From: Devosia aurantiaca
Lineage (GTDB): Bacteria > Pseudomonadota > Alphaproteobacteria > Rhizobiales > Devosiaceae
Assembly: GCF_011058215.1 (NCBI RefSeq)
Contig: NZ_JAALFG010000002.1
Coordinates: 992,001-1,056,000, forward strand
Direction: 5' to 3'
Length of the DNA stretch: 64,000 nucleotides
Of the stretch, positions 7,657-17,409 are shown piece after piece. Positions within the stretch are counted from its first letter, which is position 1, and the number at the start of each line of letters is the position of its first letter. The notes beneath the pieces are model-generated. The model saw nothing but the letters and a program-made list of their open reading frames with translations. It did no database searches and was not told the origin of the DNA. A program made the position numbers and the translations under genes.

Positions 7657-9867
7657 GTGACTCTGGAATTGAAATTGAACCCTTCCAATGCCGTGCGGCG
7701 TGACAACTCCGCTCCAGCTTCCATTGCTGCACAGAGCAATGTCGACCTGGCCATGACCGCGATCGACGAGGCAGTCGCCAAGCTTCAGAGCATGGCTGAA
7801 GAAGAGGCCATCCGCCAGCGCGATGCGGCACAAGTCGACGTTGCGCCATCCGAGCGGATTCCCGAACCTCGCCCAGTGCGACCAGTCATTGTTGCCAGCC
7901 AGCCGCAAGCTGAACCTCGCCTCGATCCGCCCGTCCGTCCATCGCCCGAACCTCCGCTGCGGTCGGAGGCACCTTGGCCGGACCCGCAACGACAAGCAGA
8001 GGCAAAGGTCGGACCGATCCTCGAGGCGGATCGTGGACCGCTGAAATCGCCATCGCCGCCCTCGGAGCGTGGAAATAATGCCCCGCCCACGCGCGACAAT
8101 GGCGGCGGGGGAGTGGTGGCGGGGGCAGCTCGTTTCACAAACGCGCCGAGATGCCCAATTTTGCCGAAAGCTATCAGCGCGGCGTCAGGGCCGTCCGGCA
8201 CAATCTGACGATGGTCATGGCCTTCACGCTGGTGATCAACGTGCTGGTGCTCGCCATTCCCATCTATCTGTTCCAGATTTCGGATCGCGTGCTGACCAGC
8301 CGATCCCTCGACACGCTGGCCATGTTGACCATTGTCGTGATCGGCGCCGTCTTGCTGCAAACGACGCTCGATGCCGTCCGGCGCTTTATCCTGATGCGAA
8401 CGGCGGTCGAGGTGGAAGTCCAACTGGGCGCACCGATCCTGAGCGCAGCGGCGCGCGCTTCGCTCAACGGCAATGGGCGGGAATATCAGACGCTGGGGGA
8501 CCTCCAGCAATTGCGCGCCTTCATCACCTCGGGAACGCTGCTATCCTTTCTCGACGCACCGCTGGCCCCCATCTTCCTTCTGGCAGTGTTTTTGATCCAC
8601 CCGCATCTGGGCTTCATCGTCGTCGCCGCGTCGCTGTTGCTGCTGATCATTGCCACGGTCAACCAGCGCATGACGGCAAAGCCCTTCGCCGAGTCCAATG
8701 CGTTTCTGAGCCGGGCAACGCTCCATCTCGACTCCATGTCGCGCAATTCCCAGATCATCAACGCCCTCGCCATGATCCCCGAAGCTGTGCGTATCTGGGG
8801 CAAGGACACCGCCCTCTCGCTACGTTCCCAAGTCCGGGCGCAGGACCGAAACATCGTTTTTGCCACCTGTTCCAAGCTGGTTCGCCTCCTGACCCAGGTC
8901 ATCATGCTGGGCTGGGGCGCCTTCCTTTCCATCGAAGGGCAGATGACGGGCGGCATGGTGATCGCCGCTTCGATCATCGCGGCCCGCGCCTTGACCCCGA
9001 TCGAAGGCGCAATCGAGGCTGGCACAGCTTCATCCAGTTTCGCGCCTCGTTTCAGCGCATTCGCAGCCTGCTGCAAACATCGCCGTTCAACTTCGAGCGT
9101 CTGCTGCTGCCCAGTCCCAAAGGCCGGCTCGACGTCGAGCGGCTGCTCTTCGTGCCGCCGCCGGCCAAGAAGGTGATCCTCAACGGCATCTCCTTCTCCC
9201 TGATGCCCGGAGAGTCTTTAGCGGTCATCGGCAATTCGGGCGCCGGCAAAACCACGCTGGGCAAGATGCTCGTCGGCTCCATCCTGCCCACGTCGGGCAG
9301 CGTGCGGCTCGACCTGATGGATCTTCGCAACTGGGATCAGCGCCAGTTCGGCGAAAGCATCGGCTACCTGCCCCAGGACGTGCAGCTCTTTCCCGGAACG
9401 ATCAAGGCAAATATTGCCCGCATGCGCGAGGACGCCAGCGACAAGGACATCTTTGAAGCGGCGGTACTGGCCGACGTGCACGAGCTTATTGCCTCGTTCC
9501 CGCAAGGCTATGAAACCTTTGTCGCGGCCGACGGCGCCCCGCTTTCGGGTGGCCAGAAACAGCGCATCGCCCTGGCGCGAGCATTTTTGGCAACCCCAAG
9601 ATGGTGGTTCTGGATGAACCCAACTCCAATCTCGACAGCCAGGGCGAGCAGGCGCTGGCCCGAGCGATCATGCATGCCAAAAAGCAGGGCATCACCGTCG
9701 TCACCATCACCCAGCGCCCTTCCCTGCTCAACTGCGTCGACAAGATCATGGTGCTCAACAACGGCACCGTTTCGATGATGGGGGCACGCACCGAAGTGAT
9801 GCAGGCGCTTTCCAAATCGGGGCAGAACCCGACGCAAGGGTCGCAAAAACTTTCTGAAGGAGCTTAG
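7657..9867 (+). CDS. Type I secretion ABC exporter, PrtD-like (three frameshifts)
   Basis: Inner-membrane permease/ATPase that drives one-step export. Four frame segments read through as one ~737-residue protein if single bases are restored at the G run 8107-8111, GG 9017-9018 and T run 9584-9588. Residues 1-165 are a Pro-rich, probably cytoplasmic extension ending in a GGGGSGGGGS-like linker; then a type I transmembrane domain (starting MPNFAESYQRGV, IPIYLFQISDRVLTSRS), then an ATPase with Walker A GNSGAGKTT, signature LSGGQKQRIALARA, Walker B MVVLDEP and a TQRPSLL segment where the usual H-loop His is Gln. The start is GTG at 7657; an alternative short form would begin at 8151. Its partner HlyD gene starts three bases after the stop. 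Confidence 0.85.
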
Positions 9868-9869
9868 CC

Positions 9870-11207
9870 ATGTCGCTGGTAGGCGCTGCCCCAACACTCG
9901 AATGGTATGCTGACGTTCCGCGTTCGATCCGCAAGCACACGCTGGGCGGACTGGTGCTGGTGGTAACGCTCTTTGGCGGCTTTGGCCTTTGGGCAATGCT
10001 TGCGCCTCTGGCTGCAGCCGTAATCGCGCCGGGCAGCTTTGTTGCGACCGGCGAAAACAAGATCGTGCAACACCTCGAGGGCGGGATCATCCAGGCACTT
10101 TTGGTGCGCGAGGGCGACACTGTGGTCGAGGGGCAGGACCTCGTGCAACTGGACGAGACCGCCGCGCGCGCCAATGCAAGGCAGATGCTCTTGCGCAGTC
10201 TTCGTCTCGAGGGGATCATGGCGCGGCTCAAGGCGGAATCGCACGGGCTCGAAACCTATATTCCGCCTCCCTCGATCCTGGCCGGGCTTGCCGACCCCGA
10301 AATCAAGTCGATCAACGACAGCCAGGCCGACAATTTCAAATCGTCGCGCGCCAAGCTCGAAACCCAGCTCGGCGTCCTTGAGCAAAATATTGCGGCGCTC
10401 GAATATCAGCGCAACGGCAGCAATGCCCAGATCGCCTCCATGCAGGAGCAGCGTGATCTTCTGGCGGAGGACTACGAGCGTCAAAGCACGCTTTTGGCCA
10501 GCGGCCTCGTGACGCGATCGGCGGTCAATGTCTTGCAGCGCGCCATGGCGGACGCGGATGGCGATATCGCCCGGCTGCAGTCGGAGGTGCAAACCGCGGA
10601 CGCACAGATCATGCGCTTTCGCCGCGAAATGGACCAGGCGCGCGACACCGCCAAGCAGGCGGCGCTCGATGAAATGCAAAGCATCGAAGCCGAGTTCGAC
10701 GCCGTGCGCGAACAGATCCGGCAGGCGGACAATGTATTGAGCCGCACCACGGTCAAGGCCCCGGTCTCGGGCACGATCGTGCGCATGTATTACCACACCG
10801 CCGGCGGGGTCATCGAAAGCGGCAAGGCAATTCTCGAAATCCTGCCATCCGACGTGCCGCTGATCATCGAAGCGCAGATCCCGCGCATGCAGATCGATGA
10901 AGTGCACAAGGACCAGGTGGCAAGCGTGCGGCTCAGCGCACTCAACCAGCGCACGACGCCGATGCTGGAAGGCAAGGTATACTATGTTTCGGCCGACGCC
11001 ATTGCCGAAGGCACCGGCGCCGCCGCATCGGAGGTTTATATCGCCAGGATCAGTGTGGCCCCCGAGCAGCTTGCCCGGGTCCGCGGCTTCACGCCCACGC
11101 CCGGCATGCCCGCCGAAATCCTGATCCAGACGCACGAGCGCACCTTCTTCGAATATCTCAGCAAGCCCATCACCGACAGCATGAGCCGCGCTTTCCGCGA
11201 GTACTAG
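9870..11207 (+). CDS. HlyD-family periplasmic adaptor of type I secretion system (PrtE-like)
   Basis: 445 residues. A single membrane anchor lies at about 30-52 (LVLVVTLFGGFGLWAMLAPL), followed by a biotinyl-lipoyl half-motif (HLEGGIIQALLVREGDTV), a long coiled-coil hairpin (~95-290), the second lipoyl half (VKAPVSGTIVRMYYHTAGGV) and a beta-barrel domain ending FFEYLSKPITDS, as in PrtE/HlyD adaptors. It bridges the ABC exporter in the inner membrane to an outer-membrane TolC-type channel, which is not encoded in this window. An AAGGAG ribosome site precedes the ATG, and only two bases separate it from the exporter stop, so the pair is one operon. Confidence 0.92.
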   Translation: MSLVGAAPTLEWYADVPRSIRKHTLGGLVLVVTLFGGFGLWAMLAPLAAAVIAPGSFVATGENKIVQHLEGGIIQALLVREGDTVVEGQDLVQLDETAARANARQMLLRSLRLEGIMARLKAESHGLETYIPPPSILAGLADPEIKSINDSQADNFKSSRAKLETQLGVLEQNIAALEYQRNGSNAQIASMQEQRDLLAEDYERQSTLLASGLVTRSAVNVLQRAMADADGDIARLQSEVQTADAQIMRFRREMDQARDTAKQAALDEMQSIEAEFDAVREQIRQADNVLSRTTVKAPVSGTIVRMYYHTAGGVIESGKAILEILPSDVPLIIEAQIPRMQIDEVHKDQVASVRLSALNQRTTPMLEGKVYYVSADAIAEGTGAAASEVYIARISVAPEQLARVRGFTPTPGMPAEILIQTHERTFFEYLSKPITDSMSRAFREY

Positions 11208-11286
11208 TTGCGGACATCTGTCGTCAGAAGTTGGGTTTTAGGCTCTGAGCTCTCGGTGCTTGCCTAAGCGGCGCCGGCGCCAAGAT

Positions 11287-11324
11287 TGCACATTGATATC
11301 CTAAGCAGACATATTATATGTGCA
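11287..11324. promoter_or_regulatory. Probable MarR operator and promoter region
   Basis: Just upstream of the marR start there is a perfect odd palindrome ACATATTATATGT (11309-11321) and, around it, inverted TGCACAT (11287-11293) and ATGTGCA (11318-11324). The AT-rich core would overlap a -10 element. This is the usual place for autorepression by MarR proteins that control emrAB-type pumps; binding itself is inferred. Confidence 0.5.
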
Positions 11325-11327
11325 CTT

Positions 11328-11798
11328 ATGAAATCCAGCTCTCCACATGGACAGTTTCGTCAGCGCATCCCGCTTGGCTACCTCGTGCACGACCTGGCGC
11401 GCTTGATGAAGCGCCGTCTTGATAATGAGGCCAGGATGCACGAGATCACCTTGCCGCAGTGGAGAGCCATGGCCCATGTGGCCGACAAGGCAGACATCAG
11501 TCAGTCTGCGCTGGCCAGTGCCCTCGACACTGATCCGATGACCATTTCGGGTGTGCTGGACCGGCTCGAAAAGAACGGCCTGATCAGCCGTAAGCCTGAT
11601 CCGGCCGATAGCCGGGCCAAGCTGACGCAATTGACCCCAAAAGGGGCCGAGCGGCTCGAGCTTGCTCGCCGTTTGGGCGCTGAAATGTATGAAGCCGCGC
11701 TCGCCGGAATTTCGAAAGACGACGTCGCAGTTGCGGAAAAAGTGCTGCGGCAGATGCAGCAAAACCTGACCGGCCAGACGACCGCGTCCGAGGATTGA
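11328..11798 (+). CDS. MarR-family transcriptional regulator
   Basis: About 156 residues from ATG 11328, a winged-helix dimer: LVHDLARLMKRRLDNEAR dimerisation helix, LPQWRAMAHVADKADISQSALASAL helix-turn-helix, and wing segment ENGLISRKPDPADSRAKLTQLT, which is highly typical of the family. A longer TTG start at 11286 would read through the predicted operator and is less likely. It is followed four bases later by emrA and emrB, so it most likely represses this efflux operon and is released by a small-molecule ligand. Confidence 0.88.
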   Translation: MKSSSPHGQFRQRIPLGYLVHDLARLMKRRLDNEARMHEITLPQWRAMAHVADKADISQSALASALDTDPMTISGVLDRLEKNGLISRKPDPADSRAKLTQLTPKGAERLELARRLGAEMYEAALAGISKDDVAVAEKVLRQMQQNLTGQTTASED

Positions 11799-11802
11799 TA
11801 AA

Positions 11803-12921
11803 GTGAATACACGCGTAGAGAACCCCGACCCTCAGACCAGCCAGAGGGTGAGCCTGCCCGTCGAAGGTGCGACCGATATCGCCGCGGCGACTATCCCGGC
11901 CAAGAAGAAGCGCAACCCTTTGCGCTTTCTTTTGATGGCGGGCGTTCCTGTCCTGCTGCTGGGTGGCGGAGCATATTTCTATCTCACCGGCGGACGTTAC
12001 ATCGACACCGACAACGCCTATGTGCAGCAGTCCAAAGTCTCGATTTCCTCGGACGTGGCTGGCCGCATTGTCTCGGTTGCGGTGGCCAACAACCAATCGG
12101 TCCACGCCGGCGATGCTCTCTTTACCGTCGATCCGGAGCCATATCGCATTGCGCTGAGCCAAGCCGATGCGGCTCTTGCGAGCGCGCGTGTCAATGTCGA
12201 GCAGTTGCGCGTCGGTCTCGCTGTCGCGCAGGCAAAGCTCGATGCGGCACGATCCACCCTCGACATTCGCCAGAAGGACTGGGACCGCAAGCAAGCGCTA
12301 CGAGACCAGGGCGTGACCGCAGAGTCGAGCCTCGATGATGCGCGCCTTGCCCTGCAGACCGCGCAGAGCACCGTGGCGCTCGAGGAACAGGATGTCGCCA
12401 GCGCGACAGCTGCTCTCGGCGGCAATCCGGAGATTGAAACCGACCAGCATCCAGCGGTTCTTGCTGCCATAGCGGCGCGCGACAATGCTGCCCGCAATCT
12501 CGACAAGACCACGATCCTGGCGCCGGCCGACGGCATCATCAGCCAGGTCGCCAGCCTCAATGTCGGCCAGTTTGTTGCCATGGGCTCCACCATCGCAACC
12601 TTGGTGGAAACCGAGCGCACCTGGGTCGAAGCCAACTTCAAGGAAACCCAGTTGACCGGTCTTGCCACCGGCATGCCTGTTGAAATCAGTGTCGACGCCT
12701 ATCCGGGTCTGGCTCTTGCCGGCCATGTCGACTCGATCGGCGCCGCAACCGGCGCCGAATTTGCCCTCATTCCCGCACAGAACGCCACCGGCAATTGGGT
12801 AAAGGTCGTTCAGCGCATTCCCGTGCGCATTGTTCTGGACGGCGGCGACAGCGACAAACTGCGCGCCGGCATGAGCGCCGCGGTCAAGGTGGATACCCAG
12901 CCCGAAGGGGCGGCTTCCTGA
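11803..12921 (+). CDS. EmrA-like HlyD-family membrane fusion protein
   Basis: 372 residues. Cytoplasmic N-terminus with a KKKR stretch, one membrane helix at ~44-64 (LRFLLMAGVPVLLLGGGAYF), then the EmrA signature RYIDTDNAYVQQSKVSISSDVAGRI in which the first lipoyl half begins, a coiled-coil hairpin with an RQKDWDRKQALRDQGV stretch, second lipoyl half ILAPADGIISQVASLNVGQFV, and a beta-barrel. It connects the MFS pump encoded next to an outer-membrane channel for multidrug export. Genes marR-emrA-emrB are spaced by 4 and 1 bases, implying one transcript. Confidence 0.9.
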   Translation: MNTRVENPDPQTSQRVSLPVEGATDIAAATIPAKKKRNPLRFLLMAGVPVLLLGGGAYFYLTGGRYIDTDNAYVQQSKVSISSDVAGRIVSVAVANNQSVHAGDALFTVDPEPYRIALSQADAALASARVNVEQLRVGLAVAQAKLDAARSTLDIRQKDWDRKQALRDQGVTAESSLDDARLALQTAQSTVALEEQDVASATAALGGNPEIETDQHPAVLAAIAARDNAARNLDKTTILAPADGIISQVASLNVGQFVAMGSTIATLVETERTWVEANFKETQLTGLATGMPVEISVDAYPGLALAGHVDSIGAATGAEFALIPAQNATGNWVKVVQRIPVRIVLDGGDSDKLRAGMSAAVKVDTQPEGAAS

Positions 12922-12922
12922 C

Positions 12923-14463
12923 ATGGCCGAACCTGCTGCGGTGTCAGCGCCTGCCGTCATCGTCAAAAGCAAGGGCCTGCTGACCGCCGCGATCATGGTG
13001 GCCGTGGTGATGCAGGTGCTCGACACCACCATCGCCAATGTCGCCCTGCCCCACATGCGCGCCAGTCTTGGCGCGTCGCAGGACGAGATCAATTGGGTGC
13101 TGACCTCCTATATCGTCGCCTCCGCAATCGCCACGCCGCTGACGGGCTGGGTGGCTGATCGGCTGGGTCGGCGGCGGCTCTTGCTGGGCGCGGTCGTTGG
13201 CTTTACCGCGGCGTCCCTGCTCTGCGGCTTGGCCGCAAACCTGACGCAGATGGTGCTGTTCCGCATCGTTCAGGGCATGTGCGGCGCCATGCTGGTGCCA
13301 TTGGCCCAGGCAACCATGATGGACATCAATCCGCGCGAAAAGCTTGGCCAGGCCATGGCCATTTTCGGCGCAGGCATCATGTTCGGGCCGATCATCGGGC
13401 CTACCCTGGGCGGCTGGCTGACCGAAACCTTCAATTGGCGCGCCGTGTTCCTGGTCAACCTGCCGGTGGGCATACTGGCCTTCGTCATGCTCTTCGTGCT
13501 GATGCCCGACACGATCATCAAAGTCCGCAAGTTCGACTTCTTCGGTTTCGGCATGCTGGCCCTGGCAGTGGCCTCCTTGCAGATGCTGCTCGACCGCGGC
13601 CAGGGCGTCGGCTGGTTCGAGTCTGCGGAAATCTGGCTTTATCTCCTGCTCTCCATTTCCGGACTCTGGGTCTTCACCGTCCACTGCCTCACCGCGAGCA
13701 ACCCCTTTATCGACATGGCGATGTTCCGCGACCGGAACTTTGTGACCGGCCTCGTGCTGATCCTGGCAACAGGCATCACGCTTTTTCGGGCCTCGCCCTC
13801 CTGCCCCCAATGCTGCAGAACCTGATGGGCTTTCCGGTGGTGGAAACCGGCATCCTGATGGCTCCACGCGGTATCGGCACGATGGTGTCAATGATCCTGG
13901 TTGGCCGCCTGGTGTCCAAATACGATCCGCGCATCCTCATTGTCGGCGGGACGCTGCTGATGGGCTATTCGCTTTACATGATGACGCAATTCGACATCGT
14001 CATGAGCACCAATCCCATAATGCTGTCGGGATTTTTGCAGGGTGTGGGGATGGGCTTCGTTTTTGTGCCGCTCAACTCTTTGGCCTTCGCCACCATCGCC
14101 CCGAAATACCGGGTCGATGCCACGTCCATGTTCAGCCTGGTCCGCAATGTCGGCCAGGGCGTCGGCATCTCACTGGTCACCACGGTGCTCGCGCAGATGC
14201 AGGTGGTCAACTATGGCGAACTGGCATCGCGTTTGACGCTCGATTCCGGTCCGCTACGCGACTTCGCGGCATCGCACGGCGGTTTTGCCAATATCGCCGG
14301 TTCATTGAGCGGGCTTGTCACTCAGCAAGCGGCCATGCTGGCCTTCCTCGATGACTTTTGGCTGATGATGGTCATAACCTTCGCCTCGCTGCCAATCGTC
14401 TTCCTGCTGCGCCGCCCAGCCAGAACTGAAAAGCCCGATCCAGCGCATATGATGTCGGAGTAA
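12923..14463 (+). CDS. EmrB/QacA-type MFS multidrug transporter, DHA2 family (one frameshift)
   Basis: With one T restored in the run 13782-13786 (ITLFSGLALLPP) the two frames give a 513-residue, 14-helix drug:proton antiporter. Motif C-like LDTTIANVALPHM lies in helix 1, the motif A loop GWVADRLGRRRLL between helices 2 and 3, and GPTLGGWLTETFNWRAVFLVNLPVG at helix 5-6, all typical of EmrB. Starts one base after emrA stops. The frameshift falls in a poly-T run within a transmembrane helix and looks like a sequencing error, because conservation continues undisturbed on both sides. Confidence 0.88.
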
Positions 14464-14551
14464 CGCTGCGCCTCTTGTTCGTGCCAACATCGCATGGCCG
14501 AGCTGATTGCCGAGGCGAGCGAAGCGGCTCAATAAGCATCCGCTTGTCTTC

Positions 14552-14582
14552 AAGAGCTGGCGGGATCGCCGGCTCTTCTTAA
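14552..14582 (+). terminator. Possible intrinsic terminator after emrB
   Basis: An 11-bp stem, AAGAGCTGGCG / CGCCGGCTCTT with one G-T pair and a GGAT loop, followed by a short CTTAAC tail. The weak T tract lowers confidence. Confidence 0.5.
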
Positions 14583-14643
14583 CATAGATCAGGAACTTCC
14601 TGGCCTTCGAACGATTGTGGCGTTGTTTCCAGCTGGATCAGCG

Positions 14644-15639
14644 ATGCCCAATCTTCTTCATCCTGTCATTGCGATTCCGGCGCGGAATGAAGCCGACCGC
14701 CTGCCGCGCCTGCTTCGGGCGCTCGACCATCAGGATTACGCTTCCGCCGCGACACCCCTTCAGCTGGTTCTGGTTCTCAACAACACCACCGATGGTTCGG
14801 CTGCAGTTGTCGCCGAACTCACCCCGTCGCTAAAGCGGCTTTCCGTCAAAATCGTCGAAGTTGCCTTCGAGCCCAAGGACGCCCATGTCGGCTCGGCACG
14901 GCGCCTGGCGATGGAATTGGCAGCCTCGCTGGTCGGCGCCGAGGGCGTCATCCTCACCACCGATGCCGATGGCGCTCCTTCTCCCGACTGGGTGAGCAAG
15001 AACCTCGCAGCGATCGACCGCGGCGCCGACATCGTCGGCGGACGCATAATCGGCGATCAAGCAGAAGAAGCAGCGCTGGGCGCCGGCTTCCAAACTCGCG
15101 CAGCAAAATACGCTCGCTACGCCGCCCTCTCCGACGAACTGGCCTCCCTCGTCGACCCCATCGAGCACGATCCCTGGCCCCGTCATCAGGACCATACCGG
15201 CGGCAGCATTGCCGTGCGCGCCGATGTCTACCGCGCCGTCGGCGGCCTTCCCGCCCTTCCCTTCCGCGAAGACATCGCCTTCGTCGAAGCCGTCGTTCGC
15301 GCCGGCTATCGCCTCGTTCACCCCCAGGACGTCACCGTCACTGTCTCCGCCCGCACCGTCGGCCGCGCACCGGGCGGCATGGCCGACTGCGTCCGCACCT
15401 GGGTCGAAGACGAAAACGCCGGCAAGCCGATCCTCGTCGAGGCGCCAGCAGACATTCTCGCGCGCCTTCACCGGCGCAGCACCATCCGCCACCGCCCAGA
15501 CCTTGCCCAAGGCGAACGCCTGCGCTTGCTTGAGCTCGAAACCGGCCTCGATGCCCTGGGCACGATCCAGATCGAAGCCGCAACCGAAATCCTTCGATCC
15601 ATGATCTTGGAGCTCACGGAGCAGCGCAATGCTGCTTGA
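14644..15639 (+). CDS. Family 2 glycosyltransferase
   Basis: About 331 residues from ATG 14644. GT-A fold: VIAIPARNEADRLPRLLRAL at the N-terminus, donor-binding TTDADGAPSPDW with a DxD-type motif, and GGSIAVRADVYRAVGG plus FREDIAFVEAVVRAGYRL acceptor-side segments; there is no membrane helix, so it is cytosolic. The 3' end overlaps the next gene by 11 bases, starting a four-gene unit of glycosyltransferase, acyl-CoA-dehydrogenase-like protein, PIG-L deacetylase and NodS-like methyltransferase. The sugar and acceptor are unknown. A GTG at 14617 could add nine residues. Confidence 0.85.
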   Translation: MPNLLHPVIAIPARNEADRLPRLLRALDHQDYASAATPLQLVLVLNNTTDGSAAVVAELTPSLKRLSVKIVEVAFEPKDAHVGSARRLAMELAASLVGAEGVILTTDADGAPSPDWVSKNLAAIDRGADIVGGRIIGDQAEEAALGAGFQTRAAKYARYAALSDELASLVDPIEHDPWPRHQDHTGGSIAVRADVYRAVGGLPALPFREDIAFVEAVVRAGYRLVHPQDVTVTVSARTVGRAPGGMADCVRTWVEDENAGKPILVEAPADILARLHRRSTIRHRPDLAQGERLRLLELETGLDALGTIQIEAATEILRSMILELTEQRNAA

Positions 15640-16711
15640 GCGGCAATTGACCGACACGTCCGGGCTTGCGGACATCCTCGCCCGATATGCACCAAGCCAC
15701 GACAAGGATGGCAGCTTCCCCGCCGAAGCTTTTGCCGAACTTGGGCGCCGCGGCCTCCTCCGCACCCCGCCCCTGGGCGACATCAAGGAGCTCCTCGCGC
15801 TCCTCGTAGAAATCGGCCAGGGCGACCTCAATGCCGGTCGAATCTATGAGGGCCACGTCAACGCCGTGTGGCTGGTCGAAACCTATGGCTCCCGCCAAAC
15901 CCGGGAAATCGCCCGCAAGGCGCTCGACGGCGGCGGCATCTTCGGTGTCTGGAACACCGACCTGCCCCGCAATCCGCTCGAACTCAACGACAATCACCTA
16001 CAGGGCAGCAAGAACTTCGCCTCCGGCGTCGATGGCCTCTCCCACGCCATCGTCACCGTCACACGAGACGACGCCCGCCACATGATCCTTGCGCCCCTCG
16101 ACGGCCTCCCTGTCGACCGCTCCTGGTGGAAACCCGTCGGCATGCGATCCTCCGGCAGCCATGTCGTCGATTTTACCGGCCTTGCAGTCGAGGACAACTT
16201 CCGCATCGGCAGTCCCAACGACTACATCGCCCAGCCCTGGTTTTCTGCCGGCGCCCTGCGCTTCCTTGCCGTGCAGACCGGCGGCGTGAAGTCCGTTTTC
16301 ACCATCGCTCTCGATCATCTCACCAAAACCAACCGCGCCGAAAACCCCTTTCAGGCCCACCGCATTGCCCGCATGGCCGACGCTGTCGAAACAGCTCTGC
16401 TTTGGCTCTCCCGCTGCGCCGATCTTTGGGCGGAAGCCAAAGAGCAGACAACACCGGAGAGCGCCGCCAAGCTCCTCGCCAGCGTCAACGCCGCCCGCGG
16501 CGTCGTCGAACGCAGCGCCCTCGATGTCCTGACCTTCGCCGAACAGGCCATCGGAGCCGCCGGCATGATCGCGCCCCATCCTTTCGAGCGCGTCATGCGC
16601 GACCTCCGCACCTATCTGCGCCAGCCCAATCCCGACGGTGCCGCCTCGGCCTTTGCCGGCGCGGTCGTCGCCGGGGAGTGGCAACCCATGATGCTGGGTG
16701 TGACCAAATGA
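15629..16711 (+). CDS. Acyl-CoA-dehydrogenase-like flavoprotein
   Basis: 360 residues, somewhat shorter than the usual 380-400. The helical N-domain (LIEIGQGDLNAGRIYEGHVN-like), middle beta-domain (GGIFGVWNTDLP, LQGSKNFASGVDGLSHAIVT, MRSSGSHVVDFTGLAV) and C-terminal helical bundle of the ACAD fold are present. The substrate is probably not a classical acyl-CoA: the gene is embedded in a glycan-modification operon, so it may desaturate or oxidise a carrier-bound or sugar-linked acyl group (inference). Overlaps the genes on both sides (11 and 4 bases), so translation is coupled. Confidence 0.75.
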   Translation: MLLERQLTDTSGLADILARYAPSHDKDGSFPAEAFAELGRRGLLRTPPLGDIKELLALLVEIGQGDLNAGRIYEGHVNAVWLVETYGSRQTREIARKALDGGGIFGVWNTDLPRNPLELNDNHLQGSKNFASGVDGLSHAIVTVTRDDARHMILAPLDGLPVDRSWWKPVGMRSSGSHVVDFTGLAVEDNFRIGSPNDYIAQPWFSAGALRFLAVQTGGVKSVFTIALDHLTKTNRAENPFQAHRIARMADAVETALLWLSRCADLWAEAKEQTTPESAAKLLASVNAARGVVERSALDVLTFAEQAIGAAGMIAPHPFERVMRDLRTYLRQPNPDGAASAFAGAVVAGEWQPMMLGVTK

Positions 16712-17409
16712 GCCAACTGCTACTTGACGACATCAAAGGTCCCATCCTCGTCATCGCGCCCCATCCCGATGACGAAACTCTGGGCTGCGGCGGGCTCATC
16801 GCCGCCGCCACTGCTGCCGGTAAACTGGTGCACACCGTCTTTGTCACCGACGGCTCCTCGTCGCATCGCAACTCACCGACCTGGCCCGCCGACCGCATCG
16901 CCCAGCAGCGTCAGCACGAGGCGGCGGCTGCGCTTGCAGCGCTCGGCGCCGGCAACCAGCCGCGCACCTTCATGGCCCTCAAGGATGCCGCCATGCCGCA
17001 GCCGGGCGCACAGGGCCACGCCGACGCCGTCTCAAGTCTTGCGACCCTGGTCCGGAACCTTAAACCTGACCTCGTGCTCGTTCCCTGGCGCCGCGATCCC
17101 CATTGCGACCACCGCGATTCCTGGTCGCTGATCACCCATGTGCTCGCGCAGACCGCAATCGCTTCCCGCGTCCTCGAATATACGATCTGGCTCGACGAAC
17201 TCGGCGCTCCCGAGGATTTCCCGGTCCCCGGCGAGGTCACCGAGTTCACCTTCTCCGACCCCGAAATCGTCGCGGTGAAACGACGCGCCATCGCCGCGCA
17301 TGCTTCCCAGCTCGGGACCCTGATCACCGACGACCCCGATGGTTTTCATCTTACCCCGGCCACGCTCGACCGCTTGATCCGTCCGGTCGAAATCTTCTGG
17401 CAGGCATGA
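16708..17409 (+). CDS. PIG-L (LmbE) family deacetylase
   Basis: 233 residues. The zinc site motif APHPDDETLGCGG at residues ~16-28 and the later DPHCDHRDSW segment supply the family's metal-binding His and Asp residues. Members hydrolyse N-acetyl groups of GlcNAc-containing conjugates. The ATG overlaps the preceding stop (ATGA), as does its own stop with the next start. In this setting it probably deacetylates the product of the upstream glycosyltransferase (inference). Confidence 0.88.
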   Translation: MSQLLLDDIKGPILVIAPHPDDETLGCGGLIAAATAAGKLVHTVFVTDGSSSHRNSPTWPADRIAQQRQHEAAAALAALGAGNQPRTFMALKDAAMPQPGAQGHADAVSSLATLVRNLKPDLVLVPWRRDPHCDHRDSWSLITHVLAQTAIASRVLEYTIWLDELGAPEDFPVPGEVTEFTFSDPEIVAVKRRAIAAHASQLGTLITDDPDGFHLTPATLDRLIRPVEIFWQA

